Below, piece after piece: positions 7,889-19,600 of a stretch of 64,000 nucleotides of DNA. The stretch's first letter is position 1. Each line of letters starts with the position of its first letter. The notes beneath the pieces were generated by a model. The model was not told the origin of the DNA, made no database searches, and saw only the letters and a program-made list of their open reading frames with translations. The position numbers and the translations under genes were made by a program. The DNA comes from an uncultured Aquimarina sp. (GTDB taxonomy: Bacteria > Bacteroidota > Bacteroidia > Flavobacteriales > Flavobacteriaceae). The DNA is taken from contig NZ_CANLMP010000005.1 in assembly GCF_947492405.1 (NCBI RefSeq), positions 248,001-312,000 on the forward strand, in the 5' to 3' direction.

Positions 7889-10801
7889 CTACTCAATCAC
7901 CATTTTTTTGGTATCTATTTTTCTCCCTTCTACATACAAAGTATAGAAATATGTTCCTGCAGAAAGTCCATCGCTATTAATATTCAATTCTCCGTCTCCT
8001 ACATTTTCTATAGCTACATTAGACATAACTTGACCACTTGTATTGCTAAATACAATAGCCGCACTCGATACGTGATTAGGTACGTAGTATTTTATAGATG
8101 ATGTTCCATTAAATGGATTAGGAATGTTTTGATATAAAATAGCTGTCTCTGCCTTTCCCAAGTTGTTTTCTGGGACACCTAAGGTTTGCTCTAATACCGC
8201 TAATCTATTACTTAAATCCGTTAATAAAGGAGATAGATCCACGGTTACCGAAGCACCATTCTCTATCTCGATTGTAAGATTTGTATCAACCAAATTAGCT
8301 GAAGTTAAATCTTGACCATCTGTATTGATATAAGGAGAAAAATCCACTGAGTTACCGTTACTAATACTTAATGTATCATCTATTAAGTCGAGCGTTTGAC
8401 TATCTGTTCCCGTTCCATCTTGAAGAGAAGAAATATCGAGACTATTACCTCCAGAAATGGTTAGATTACCATTGCTTAATGTAAGGGTTTGAGCATCTGT
8501 ATTATCCAAATAATGCGATAAATCTACACTAGTACCATCATTAGTAAGACTTAGTATATTGTTTGACAGCTCTAAATCTTGCATATCCGTATTATCTAAA
8601 TAACCAGTAAGGTCTACGGTCGTTCCATCATTTGTTAAACTTAATGTATTACCAGACAAGTCTAAATCCTGTGCATCCGTATTATCTAAATAATCTGATA
8701 AATCAACAGTGTTTGTACCTCCTGAAAGACTTAATGTGTTAGCTAAAAATGACAATTCCTGACTATCAGTATTGTCTAAATACCCAGATAAATCCACTAC
8801 AGTATTATCATTAGTTAAACTTAAGGTATTACCCGACAGTTCTAAATCCTGCGAATCGGTATTATCCAAATAACTTGATAAATCTATAGTGTTTGTACCT
8901 CCTGAAAGACTTAATGTATTTGTTAAAAATGATAATTCTTGACTATCAGTATTGTCTAAATAACTCGATAAATCCACTATAGTATTATCATTAGTTAAAC
9001 TTAAAGTATTACCCGACAGTTCTAAATCCTGCGAATCGGTATTATCTAAATAGCCGGACAAATCAACCGTAGATAGATTCCCCGAAATACTCAATATATT
9101 CGAGGACAAACTTAATGCCTGTAAGAACCATGATAAATCAATCTCTTTAAATTTTTCATTATCATTCTCTAGAGATATCATCATTTTATTTCTACTAAGC
9201 ATTAGCGTGTCAATTCTTTGTGTGTCTGTATTGTCTAAATATTTTGAAAGATCTACCGCTTTAGTAGCTTCAGAATCATCTTGTAAGGATAATTCTAAAT
9301 CATTACCATTTAACTGAAATTCATCAATAGTTTGATCATCGGTATCAGTATCTATGGTAGAATTGACCCATTGCGTACCATTCCATAAAAACAAAGCTGA
9401 CAGATCAGTATCATATACCATCATGCCCGCTTCAGTAGCTCCTATTGCATTTCCGTTTGCTGCTGCAGTTTCCATGGCTGTTCGTTCTGCGGTTGTTAAA
9501 CGATTTATCAAAAAACCTTTATCAGTATCCGCTAATTCTAAAGATGCATTTGCGTGCGCAGTTACGGTACCAATACCTACGCTCATTCGATTTGTAATCT
9601 GATCACCACCCAATGCCATGGTATTTGCATTAACTACATCTACATCATATCCTATCGCAGCAGAGTATGAATTTCCCGTGCTGCTTTGAGAACCAATAGT
9701 AATTGATCCTTTATTACCGGTGGATCTAGCTTGATGCCCAATAATTACTTGATCATCTCCGAATACTGAAACAGAATTACCTAAAAAGATATTTCGCTGA
9801 TTACGATTATCAGAAGATCCAAAAACACCATTCCCAGAAAAATCTGCTTTCCATCCCACACCTATATTATCGGAGCCTTCCCTATTAGTACCTCCAGTCA
9901 TTACACCGATATAAGTATTTCTATTAGCATTATTGCGCTCATTAGTACGATTATTATCCCAACCTGCTCCATATCCAAGAAATGTATTACCATCAGCATG
10001 TTGATTATTAGCTCCAGCTGCATATCCAAGGAAAGTATTGGCAAAACCATCAACATTGTCCATACCAGCACCCGAACCTACGAAGGTGTTGGCTGCACCC
10101 GTTCTATTTCGCTCTCCAGCTCCGTCCGAAAGAAGTACAAAATCATAATCACTGCCATTCCCGAGTGTACTTGGAATATTACTATCACCTTCTCCACCAA
10201 CAAAAGTATTGCCGCTAGCTGTTGTAGTGTTTAACCCCGCATTACTTCCTATAAAACAATTATCATTACCAGTAGTCAATTCATATCCTGCATCTTCCCC
10301 TATAAGTACATTATCTCTTCCTTCGGTTAATCTAAATCCTGCTTGTTCTCCTATTATTACATTATCAAACCCAGTTGTTAAAACCTGCCCTGCGCGATGA
10401 CCAATTACCACATTATCATTACCTGTAGCATATCTAGCGACATAATTTCCTATATATACATTGTCAAAATTTCCCTCAGTCTGATCAGCGGCAAATGTTC
10501 CAATAACGATATTATCTCGATCGGTAAGCTTAGCACCTGCCATACCTCCTATTAAAACATTTCTCGAGTCAGAAATTAAGGAAGCACCCGCACCAGGTCC
10601 AAGAATAAGATTCCAATCTCCAGTAGTCAGTGATGATCCCGGAGTAAATGTTGTTGTACCATCATAGGGAAAAGGTGTATTGCTTGTATTTGATTGATTA
10701 GGAGTAATTGCTGCTCCAGAAATTTGATTGCCAGTCTGAGCAATCATATCATTAAAGGGTACTAAAAAAACTGCTAAAAAGAAGGGTAATAGTTTTCTCA
10801 T
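7889..10801 (-). CDS. Fibre-like T9SS surface protein with beta-roll head and 30-residue stalk repeats (970 aa)
   Basis: The signal peptide is MRKLLPFFLAVFLVPFNDMIAQ. Residues about 50-370 are short repeats of the form DNVxIGxxAGxxLTxG, resembling left-handed beta-roll heads of trimeric adhesins and phage tail-fibre proteins. Residues about 405-480 hold a linker common in Bacteroidota (DTDKGFLINRLTTAERTAME, then MMVYDTDLSALFLWNGTQW). Stalk repeats of about 30 residues follow (DNTDSQDLELSGNTLSLTND..VDLSxYL). A short heptad-like segment (LSNRLAVLEQTLG) precedes a T9SS type A sorting domain (NIPNPFNGTSSIKYYVP, GTYFYTLYV). Trimerisation is inference. It has the same architecture as the protein at 52599-55877. 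Its own operator-bearing promoter lies just upstream, and two HTH regulators follow upstream of that. Confidence 0.92.
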   Translation of the reverse strand: MRKLLPFFLAVFLVPFNDMIAQTGNQISGAAITPNQSNTSNTPFPYDGTTTFTPGSSLTTGDWNLILGPGAGASLISDSRNVLIGGMAGAKLTDRDNIVIGTFAADQTEGNFDNVYIGNYVARYATGNDNVVIGHRAGQVLTTGFDNVIIGEQAGFRLTEGRDNVLIGEDAGYELTTGNDNCFIGSNAGLNTTTASGNTFVGGEGDSNIPSTLGNGSDYDFVLLSDGAGERNRTGAANTFVGSGAGMDNVDGFANTFLGYAAGANNQHADGNTFLGYGAGWDNNRTNERNNANRNTYIGVMTGGTNREGSDNIGVGWKADFSGNGVFGSSDNRNQRNIFLGNSVSVFGDDQVIIGHQARSTGNKGSITIGSQSSTGNSYSAAIGYDVDVVNANTMALGGDQITNRMSVGIGTVTAHANASLELADTDKGFLINRLTTAERTAMETAAANGNAIGATEAGMMVYDTDLSALFLWNGTQWVNSTIDTDTDDQTIDEFQLNGNDLELSLQDDSEATKAVDLSKYLDNTDTQRIDTLMLSRNKMMISLENDNEKFKEIDLSWFLQALSLSSNILSISGNLSTVDLSGYLDNTDSQDLELSGNTLSLTNDNTIVDLSSYLDNTDSQELSFLTNTLSLSGGTNTIDLSSYLDNTDSQDLELSGNTLSLTNDNTVVDLSGYLDNTDSQELSFLANTLSLSGGTNTVDLSDYLDNTDAQDLDLSGNTLSLTNDGTTVDLTGYLDNTDMQDLELSNNILSLTNDGTSVDLSHYLDNTDAQTLTLSNGNLTISGGNSLDISSLQDGTGTDSQTLDLIDDTLSISNGNSVDFSPYINTDGQDLTSANLVDTNLTIEIENGASVTVDLSPLLTDLSNRLAVLEQTLGVPENNLGKAETAILYQNIPNPFNGTSSIKYYVPNHVSSAAIVFSNTSGQVMSNVAIENVGDGELNINSDGLSAGTYFYTLYVEGRKIDTKKMVIE
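8320..9330 (-). repeat. Tandem ~90-bp repeats coding a beta-stalk
   Basis: About eleven in-frame copies with a period near 90 bp encode DNTDxQxLxLxxNxLxLxxx..VDLSxYL. Two sub-types alternate (QDLELSGNTLSLTND and QELSFLTNTLSLSGG), giving a 180-bp higher-order period. Confidence 0.8.
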
Positions 10802-10832
10802 AATAAGGGGCTTTTAAAGGTTTATTTCTTGA

Positions 10833-10889
10833 CAAAACTATTAGAAACTTGTTAGGGACACCCAATTTTACTGGTGTCAAAAGGTGTCA
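10833..10889 (-). promoter_or_regulatory. Promoter with two GGTGTCA operator repeats, for 7889-10801
   Basis: GGTGTCA at 10873-10879 and 10883-10889 (+ strand reading) is followed after 32 bases by TAGTTTTG on the minus strand (10833-10840), a perfect TAnnTTTG -7 box. No TTTG or TTG is evident about 18-20 bp upstream of the -7 box, as expected for an activator-dependent promoter. The leader ends AAAAGCCCCTTATT before the ATG. Confidence 0.7.
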
Positions 10890-10951
10890 TTTTTTATTTT
10901 TAACAAAACTAATAAGTTCGCATACGTTAAAAACAGTAGTGTATTTCTATA

Positions 10952-11572
10952 TCAGACTAATTGTTGAATAAAACTTTCTAGTTCTATCTCCTGAGAAAGA
11001 TTCATCTTCTTTCTAATACGTCTGCGCATTGATTTTACAGAATCTGCTGTTACATTGCGAATGATCATTATTTCTTTAATAGAAAGATTTAAACGAAGTA
11101 GTGCACATACTTCTCGTTCTCCCTTTGTTAAATCAGGGTACATTTTCTTAAGTGTTGTATCAAAACTAATATTATGATAATCTATCTTTTCCTGAAGTCC
11201 TGCTAACTTATTTTCTGTATCAATCTGAAGTCTTAGTTGCGCTATCAAAGAATTCAGTGATTCTCTTAGTTCTTTAGCATCGGCAGTAACCATTACATCA
11301 TTTTTTAATTTTGCCAACCACTCTTCTTTAAATGTTAAGCGCATACTGTTATCTGCCATCAAACTTTTTATTTGTTCTTCCTTTATTGTAAGCCTCTCTA
11401 TTAATCTATTTTTTTCTTTGGTGATTCGGTTGATTTTTGAACGATCGTATACATTCTTCCTGATAAAAAATGTAATAATTATAATACTCAAAATAACAAC
11501 TGCGGAAGTTACTATTTCGGTGTTTAAAAAGAATATATATGCTATCATATAACTGTTTAATAGCTTAATCAT
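10952..11572 (-). CDS. Short membrane-anchored LuxR-type HTH regulator lacking TPR sensor (206 aa)
   Basis: I start at the ATG at 11572 (MIKLLNSYMIAYIFFLN); upstream in-frame ATGs at 11716 and 11656 are poor, the latter being the operator repeat read as MTPFDT. Residues about 8-37 are hydrophobic and form one or two membrane segments, with no TPRs before them. A coiled coil spans about 40-140. The C-terminal HTH (LTKGEREVCALLRLNLSIKE, then DSVKSMRRRIRKKMN) is nearly identical to that of the neighbour at 11794-13461. It looks like a duplicate of the neighbour that lost its sensor half. It could act constitutively, or modulate the full-length protein by forming mixed dimers; both are inference. 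It has its own copy of the operator repeats, at the same 84-bp distance from its ATG as for 1690-7632. Confidence 0.8.
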   Translation of the reverse strand: MIKLLNSYMIAYIFFLNTEIVTSAVVILSIIIITFFIRKNVYDRSKINRITKEKNRLIERLTIKEEQIKSLMADNSMRLTFKEEWLAKLKNDVMVTADAKELRESLNSLIAQLRLQIDTENKLAGLQEKIDYHNISFDTTLKKMYPDLTKGEREVCALLRLNLSIKEIMIIRNVTADSVKSMRRRIRKKMNLSQEIELESFIQQLV

Positions 11573-11598
11573 ATTGCAGGTTCTAAGGTTAGAGTCCG

Positions 11599-11655
11599 TA
11601 ATATTAATTACAACTATAGGCTCTGCCAAGAAAGTAGTGGTGTCAAAAGGTGTCA
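11599..11655 (-). promoter_or_regulatory. Operator repeats GGTGTCA x2 upstream of the short regulator
   Basis: GGTGTCA occurs at 11639-11645 and 11649-11655 with a 10-bp period. At the expected 32-base gap the minus strand reads TAATATTA (11599-11606), a weak -7 box with two mismatches. The repeats suggest that this regulator belongs to the regulon of its own operator type. Confidence 0.5.
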
Positions 11656-11793
11656 TCTTGAAAAGTTCTGGAGATAAGTGCGCTATACTATAAGCAGAAA
11701 GTAAGTAGTAGAGCACTTTCTCCTAAAGCTATTGGCAATGACGATTAAAGTTAAAATATTTAGACGGGTGCAGCAAGAAAACAATATTTCTAG

Positions 11794-13461
11794 CTAAACT
11801 AATTCCCGAATGAACTTTTCGAGCTCGATTTCTGAAGGCACATTCATTTTCTTACGGATACGACGTCGCATAGATTTGACAGAATCTACTGATACATTAC
11901 GAATAGTCATAATCTCCTTAATTGATAAATTGAGACGTAATAAGGCACATACTTCTCTTTCTCCTTTGGTTAATTCAGGATATGATTGCTGGAGTATCTT
12001 GTCAAAATCTGTATTTACCTGATCAATCTTTTCCTGAAGATCAGATAGCCTACTTTCGGTTTCAATTTGCAATCGTAATTGAGTGGTAAGGGAGTTTAAA
12101 GATTGTTTTATGTTTTTCGGATCCTGAGAGGTTACTTCATTTTTTATCGTATCCAATAATTCTTCTTTAAAAGCCAGGCGCATACTATTATCCGCAATCA
12201 ATCTTTTAATATCTTTTTCTTTAGTTATAATTTCCTGGTCTAATATCTTTTTCTCACTCTCATAAGTTGCTTTAGCAAGTTTAGAACGCTGTTGATAATT
12301 GCGTCGTATGAGATATCCAATAACACTACCTCCAACAAGTGTAACTAGTAATAATGCGAAATACAATTTCTTTTTTGATGCTTCTGATATAGCAATTAAC
12401 TCTACTTCTCTTTTTTCTTGCACAAACTGTAGGCTATCGGTTTGTTTTTCTTTTTGAAATTCGTAGTTCAACTCAAGCGCTTGAATTTTTTTTTCATTTT
12501 CTAAATTGAAAATCTTATCCGATGCTCTATTAAACTTACGGTAGTTTTCATAAGCATCTTCAAAATCTCCCATTTTAGCATTGACAAAACTTTTTCTTCG
12601 ATAGGCTACTGATGCTCTTTCTTCAAAACCTTCTTCAAGAGCTATTTGTAATGAAGAATCTGAATGTTTTAAGGACTGTTTCCACTCTTTTTTTCCTTTG
12701 TACACCGACGAAATATTATAATGCGTTACGCACATAGAAAGCTTTTTTCCTAAACGCCTGCAACGATCTAAATTTTCAAATTGTATCTTAAGGGCTTTAT
12801 CATATTCTTGAAGGCTCTGGTACAATACCCCCATATTATTATTGACACGATATATATTATCTTGATTGTTAACAGACGTAAATAGTGCTTTTGCTTTATT
12901 ATAACATATCAATGCAGAGTCCAATTGTTTATTCTGCCGATAGGAAACTCCTAACATATTATATACCATTCCCAAGCCAACAGAATCTCGAACGAGTTGT
13001 TTTAATGAAATAGAGCTCTTAAAATGTTCAATAGCTTTTCTGTGCTCTTTTTGATAACGGTATACCATAGCCATATTGTGATATACATCGCCAACACCAG
13101 AAGAGTCCTTTAATTGCTCATAATATTTCATTGCCTTTAAGTAATATTCAATAGCTTCTGGATAGTTTGCTTTTCTTCGATTTACCACTCCCATCTGCAC
13201 GTACAATGCTGCACGAAAGGGCACGTAATAGTCTTCTTTCTTATGTTTAATTAAGTCTAAAGCCTTGATAAAATGTCCTTCTGCTTTATCAAAATCTCTG
13301 TTTAATTGGTACTCTCCGAGTTGCAACATCGTTTTTACTTTTGTAGTATCAACAATGGCTTCTCTAACCTCTTTTTGCAGACGGGTCAAGATAGTATCCT
13401 TTTCTTGAGAGAAGAGTAAAAAAGAAAACAACAGTAAGAATGGGGTTGTATATTTTTTCAT
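11794..13461 (-). CDS. Membrane-anchored TPR / LuxR-type HTH regulator (555 aa)
   Basis: The layout is signal peptide (MKKYTTPFLLLFSFLLFSQ), TPR-like helices about 30-330 (AIEYYLKAMKYYEQ, AIEHFKSSISLKQ, AYENYRKF), one TM helix about 364-386 (LYFALLLVTLVGGSVIGYLI), a coiled coil about 395-495 and a GerE/LuxR-type HTH about 496-545 (LTKGEREVCALLRLN, SVDSVKSMRRRIRKK). The signal peptide and TM place the TPRs in the periplasm and the HTH in the cytoplasm, so this is a one-component membrane regulator. Its signal is unknown. It lies between the giants and most plausibly controls the nearby genes with GGTGTCA repeats. A TAAGTTTG box at 13468-13475 (minus) sits only 6 bases from the ATG, hinting at a leaderless or very short-leader mRNA. 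Confidence 0.88.
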   Translation of the reverse strand: MKKYTTPFLLLFSFLLFSQEKDTILTRLQKEVREAIVDTTKVKTMLQLGEYQLNRDFDKAEGHFIKALDLIKHKKEDYYVPFRAALYVQMGVVNRRKANYPEAIEYYLKAMKYYEQLKDSSGVGDVYHNMAMVYRYQKEHRKAIEHFKSSISLKQLVRDSVGLGMVYNMLGVSYRQNKQLDSALICYNKAKALFTSVNNQDNIYRVNNNMGVLYQSLQEYDKALKIQFENLDRCRRLGKKLSMCVTHYNISSVYKGKKEWKQSLKHSDSSLQIALEEGFEERASVAYRRKSFVNAKMGDFEDAYENYRKFNRASDKIFNLENEKKIQALELNYEFQKEKQTDSLQFVQEKREVELIAISEASKKKLYFALLLVTLVGGSVIGYLIRRNYQQRSKLAKATYESEKKILDQEIITKEKDIKRLIADNSMRLAFKEELLDTIKNEVTSQDPKNIKQSLNSLTTQLRLQIETESRLSDLQEKIDQVNTDFDKILQQSYPELTKGEREVCALLRLNLSIKEIMTIRNVSVDSVKSMRRRIRKKMNVPSEIELEKFIRELV

Positions 13462-13530
13462 TATTTACAAACTTACTAAAAGTTATAATTAGAATCCTAT
13501 AACAAATACATAACCATATATAAGCATAAA

Positions 13531-13554
13531 AACCACTCAATTTTTTGAGTGGTT
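13531..13554. terminator. Hairpin terminator in the 3' flank of 13628-21097
   Basis: AACCACTCAA and TTGAGTGGTT form a 10-bp stem around a T4 loop, with a T run when read on the minus strand. It belongs to a roughly 100-bp 3' flank (13529-13627) that recurs after the giants at 23093 and 35678, including CTACGACCCCTTAACTTCGT. Confidence 0.8.
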
Positions 13555-13627
13555 TTATCTTGCAATCTCATCTACGACCCCTTAACTTCGTAGCACTGAT
13601 TTTCTTGCAAAAAATAAAGAGTTCTAT

Positions 13628-16600
13628 CTATTCGTTTTTCATCAATTGAATGGTTTTATAGGTGGTTCCTATAGCAATCTTTACAAAATATACTCCATTT
13701 GGTAACTCCTGAATAGATATAGATTGACCAGCATCTACCTTTTCTATAAGTAAACTACGTCCATGAACATCATAGATGGATAAAACTGCTTCTCCTGAGA
13801 ATCCTGAAACCTGAAACTGTTGTTTCGCTGGATTAGGATAGAGTGTAAATACCTCTTCTTTGTTTTCCCCGACACTTAAAATATCATCAATAACCGTTAT
13901 GGTAAAAGTTGTAGTTTGTTCATTTGCATGATCATCTGTAGCCGTAAGGATAATCACATGATCACCAGCCCCTAATAAAGTACCTGCTGTAGGAGTTTGA
14001 GTAATCGTAGTAGCCAAAGCAGCTCTATTCGTATCACAATTATCCGTAACGACCACTCCATTTGTAAAATCTGCAAGGGTATACATATCACCCGTATCAA
14101 AAGGTACTTCCATATCCGTAGGCACGGTAGTCATATCAAACTCTGGAGCTATGGTATCTTCCACCGTAACGGTAGCCATACACATATCACTATTTCCATC
14201 AGTATCTGTAACCATAAGCACAACCATATTATCTCCAATATTGGTACAATCAAAATCTGTAATATCTAAAGCAAGCGATACCATGCCTGAAAGATCAGAA
14301 GAACCGTTATCAATCATGGCTGCAGCAATACTTACATTACCTGTAGCATCCAATTGTACTGTAATATTCTGACACACTGCTATTGGATTTGTGGTATCTA
14401 CTACATTAACCGTACGAGTCACCTGAACTGCAGCATTCCCTGAAACATCTGTGGCATTATAATAAATGGTATAACTGCCTATTGCATCCATAAATTCTGA
14501 AGTATCAATACTTACTGAAGTACCATCATCTGTAGTTGCTCCAAACTCGGTATATCCAGCTCCCAATGCTATAGTCTGCGGATTTGCTCCATCCAAAGTA
14601 ATTACTGGTGCTGTGGTATCTTCTACATTTACTGTACGAGTCACCTGAACAGCAGCATTATCGGAAGCATCAGTAGCGTCATAATAGATCGTATAACTTC
14701 CTACCACATCCATAAATTCTGAAGTATCAATACTCACTGAAGTACCATCATCTGTGATTGCTCCTAACTCAGTATATCCAGCTCCTAATTCTATAGTCTG
14801 TGGATTTGCTCCATCCAAAGTAATTACTGGCGCTGTGGTATCTACTACATTTACTGTACGAGTCACTTGAACTGCTGCATTACCAGAAGCATCTGTAGCA
14901 TCATAATAGATGGTATAATTACCTATTGCATCTATGAATTCTGAAGTATCAATACTTACTGAAGTACCATCATCTGTGATTGCTCCTAACTCAGTATATC
15001 CAACTCCCAATGCTATAGTCTGTGGATTTGCTCCATCCAAAGTAATTACTGGCGCTGTGGTATCTTCTACATTTACTGTACGAGTCACCTGAACAGCAGC
15101 ATTACCGGAAGCATCAATAGCGTCATAATAGATCGTATAACTTCCTACCACATCCATAAATTCTGAAGTATCAATACTCACTGAAGTACCATCATCTGTT
15201 GTTGCTCCTAACTCAGTATATCCAGCTCCTAATTCTATAGTCTGTGGATTTGCTCCATCCAAAGTAATTACTGGTGCTGTGGTATCTACTACATTCACCG
15301 TACGAGTCACTTGAACTGCTGCATTACCAGCAGCATCTGTAGCGTCATAATAGATCGTATAGCTACCTACTGTATCCATGAATTCTGAAGTATCAATATT
15401 TACTGAAGTACCATCATCTGTGATTGCTCCTAACTCAGTATATCCAGCTCCTAATTCTATAGTCTGTGGATTTGCTCCATCCAAAGTAATTACTGGCGCT
15501 GTGGTATCTACTACATTTACTGTACGAGTCACTTGAACTGCGTTATTACCAGCAGCATCTGTAGCATCATAATAGATCGTATAGCTACCTACTACATCCA
15601 TAAATTCTGAAGTATCAATACTTACTGAAGTACCATCATCTGTGATTGCTCCTAACTCAGTATATCCAGCTCCTAATTCTATAGTCTGCGGATTTGCTCC
15701 TTCCAAAGTAATCACCGGCGCAGTGGTATCTACTACATTCACCGTACGAGTCACTTGAATTGCGTCATTACCAGCAGTATCTGTAGCATTATAATAGATG
15801 GTATAACTACCTACTACATCCATGAATTCTGAAGTATCAATACTTACTGAAGTACCATCATCTGTGATTGCTCCTAACTCAGTATATCCAGCTCCTAATT
15901 CTATAGTCTGTGGATTTGCTCCATCCAAAGTAATTACTGGCGCAGTGGTATCTACTACATTCACCGTACGAGTCACTTGAACTGCGTCATTACCAGCAGC
16001 ATCTGTAGCGTCATAATAGATCGTATAACTTCCTACTGCATCCATGAATTCTGAAGTATCAATACTCACCGAAGATCCATCATCTGTGGTTGAACCTAAC
16101 TCAGTATATCCGGCTCTCAATTCAATGGCTTGTGGATTATCTCCTTCCAAAGTAATTACTGGTGCTGTGGTATCTACTACATTTACTGTACGAGTAACTT
16201 CAATAGCATTATTTCCTGAAATACCAACTGCATTATAAGTAATTGTATAACTTCCTATGGCATCCACGAATTCGCTGGAATCGATTACTACAGAACTACC
16301 ATCACTAGTACTTGCTCCTAATTCTGAATATCCAGCTCCTAATTCTATGGTCTGTGGATTATCACCAATTAAGGTAATAACAGGAGTTTCGCAATTATCA
16401 ATAATGTCTTGTACACTGTCCCAATCCGCTGAATTAGCACCTACAAAGGATAAGGTTGTATTACCATCTCCGACCGTAACGTAATTATACAAACCACATA
16501 GATTGGAAATACCTAGCTCTTGATTCTGAATAATCAAATTAGAATTTACATTTCTTAGTGCATAGAGATTGATACTTTGTAAACTATTATTATTTCTAAT

Positions 16601-19600
16601 GGTTGAATCACTTCCTCCTGTGAGAGAAACTACATTTTGTAAGGCATCAATTTCTACCAGATTCCCATTAAAACTAATTCCTAAAGTAACAATAGAAGTT
16701 AATGATTCTAAGAAAGAATTATCGAATGTTGTGATCAATTCATTTTCAGCAATGTTTAATAAGTTTATAGAAGTAATCCCTAATTTTGGGAATCCTTCTA
16801 GACTAGTTAATAAATCACAATCGTTTACACTAAAACTTCCTAAAGTTGTTAGTTCATCAAGTCCTTGAAGAGTACTCAAATTAACCATATCTCTTATTAA
16901 AAGTCCACCACCAATACTTGTTACATTTTGAAGGAAACTCAAACTACTTATTGCCAAATCATCCATACTAAAATCACCACTAACCGTTGATAAGGACGTT
17001 GTATTTATTGTAGTAAGTTGTGTACAATTGTCAATGGAAGTATTATTATCTATACTTGTTAGTTTTGGAATCGTAAGGGTAGTTAAAGCAGCACAACTAC
17101 CAACATTAAAACTACCTGTAACCGTTAGTAATTCTGGAGCATTTATGGATTGTAGACCATTCATATCATTAATTCTGAAATTCCCTGTGCTTTCAAGAAG
17201 GGGTAAACTAAGACTCATCATTGCAGCGCTATTATTATTCATTCTAAATTCACCATTTACATCAGTTAATTTTGGAACTGAAATAGTGCCTAGTGCCCCA
17301 TTAAATGTTATGACAAAACTTGAGCTCATCGTTTGCAATTCATCAAAAGTAATTGTCGATAACATTGAATTACCGGTAATCGTTATACTTGAAATAGCAG
17401 CTATTTGATCAAAAATTGAAATTTCTGTTAATTGATCGAGATTGTTAACTTCAAAATTTCCTCCAAGACTTGTAATATTAGAAAAATCGCTTATAGAAGT
17501 CGTATTGGTCATATCTTTTAAAGTGAAATTTCCTCCAATGGTGGTTAGTGAATTAAATCCAGAAAGATCATCTACAATGTTCCCTTCCAGGTGCAAATCT
17601 CCTGAAATAGTATGAAGATTGGAGAATCCAGATACATCTGTAATAGTTCCGTTAATCGTTACATCTCCTTCGATAATTCCACAAGATCCGAGAGTTGCCG
17701 TTACAAAATTGTCTACTTCGGCTTGCGTAGTCAATGTAACGCCACCTGTAACAACGCAATCACAACTACCTGAAACATTGTTGTCAGCTGCATCAATCCA
17801 GTTACTGGTAGCTCCGGTTAAAGCAAAGTTAGTAAGTGTTCCGTTGTAGTTGTTTCCTGAACCATCTGCTAATGTTGTTAGCCCGCTATTATCAGCAGCT
17901 GCAATACCTTCGTTAAAATCATAACTAACCACTAAACTGGTTTGTGACATATCTGTTGTACATCCATTTAATTGACCAACTTCGAATTCACTCAATGTTT
18001 TAGTCCAGATACGTAGCTCGTCTAACTGCCCATCAAAATATCCTCCTGTATCACCACTAGGAGCATCTGCTGCTGCATATCCTAGTTGTATATCTGCTGT
18101 GGTCGTGGTAGCTGTAGCAGTTCCGTTCCATCCGGTTGATCTTGCTAATACTCCATCGATATAACATCTTGCGTTTCCAGAGTTGAGCGTAACCGCTACG
18201 TGATGCCAGTTACCATCATTGACCGAAGTTGCAGGGCTCAATAACCTTGTAACATAATTGGAAGCACTCGCATAATAATAGAACTCAATTCTTCCTCCAT
18301 CCAGGTTAATACGCCATCCACTGTTTCCATCTGGGGTAAACTTATTGATGACTCCTCCTAATCCATCAGTAGTTTTGATCCAAAAATCTACGGAGAAATT
18401 CAAATTATTCTGAGAAGCATTGTGTGAAATTGTTACTAAATCATTAGCACCGTCAAAATCTAAACCAGTACCAAGAGGGATTCCTGTTCCCTGTATGGTA
18501 AAAGTATATTCAGGTTCATCACAATCATCACTACTAATAATTACCGTAGCCGTTTTTGTACCACCAGATGTTGGTGTAAAATTGATCTTTAATGAAGCAG
18601 ATTCAGTTGCTGGTATTCCGTTATTACTAGGATTTTGCGTAATGGTAAAATCATCAGTATCGCCCGTAAGTATAACACCATCTATATGTAAAGCACCAGA
18701 ACCATCCGTGTTACGCACAAAAAAGTTCATCTCGGCAGAATTACCAACCAAAACGTTTCCTGCATCGGTATTATCACTAGAATCAGGAGTTGCATCACCA
18801 TTAAGAATATCGTTACCATTTCCTTGTACATTAATTTCCGGAAAAGCAACTGAGCAGTTTCCGGAAATACCATTTGCAGTAGTATCTATCCAGTTAGAAG
18901 TACTACCTGTTAAATTAAAATTGGTTAATGTACCATCTAAATTGTTTGATGTTTCATCATTAGCAGTAGTTTCAGTCACATTGCTAGTATTAACCTTACC
19001 TTGATTTAGATTGTAATACACTACTAACCCTGATTCATTTCCTGCTAATTCACAACCACGTTGTGCATTAATTTCATCTAAACATAGTGTTCTAGACCAA
19101 TAACGCACTTCATCTATTTCTCCATTAAAATAAACGTTATTAAATTCAGAATACCCTATGTAAAGTGATTCTGTATTTGTTGGAGTTTCTGGAATATTAC
19201 TAAACGTAATTTCATTATCTAACACACCATCGATATAAAATGTTACCTTTCCATTTCCAAATGCTAAAGCAACATGGTGCCAGTTATCATCATTCAATCC
19301 AGAAGCATTAGATAAACTAGTTGTTTCACTATTTGGTACTGCATACTCAAATAATAACCTCCCTGAATTATTTAAATTCATTGAAAACCCATTAATCCCT
19401 GTTGCATCATATTTTGCAATAATCGACTGTCCAGCTGAAGAAGACGATGTTTTAAAGTATGTCTCTATTGTAAATGTGTTTGTGTTGAATGAACTATTAT
19501 GATTAACACTAATATGATCATCTGTTCCATCAAAACTCAGTCCGGTGGCAGGTGTAAAACCAGTTCCTTCTATAGCAAACTCAAAAGTAGCATCATCACA

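Noticed and set aside
13559..13575. TTGCAA/TTGCAACC words in the 3' cassettes (also near 23021 and 35605) as further operators
   Set aside because: They are single words, not spaced pairs, and lie after genes inside a cassette copied with the terminator.
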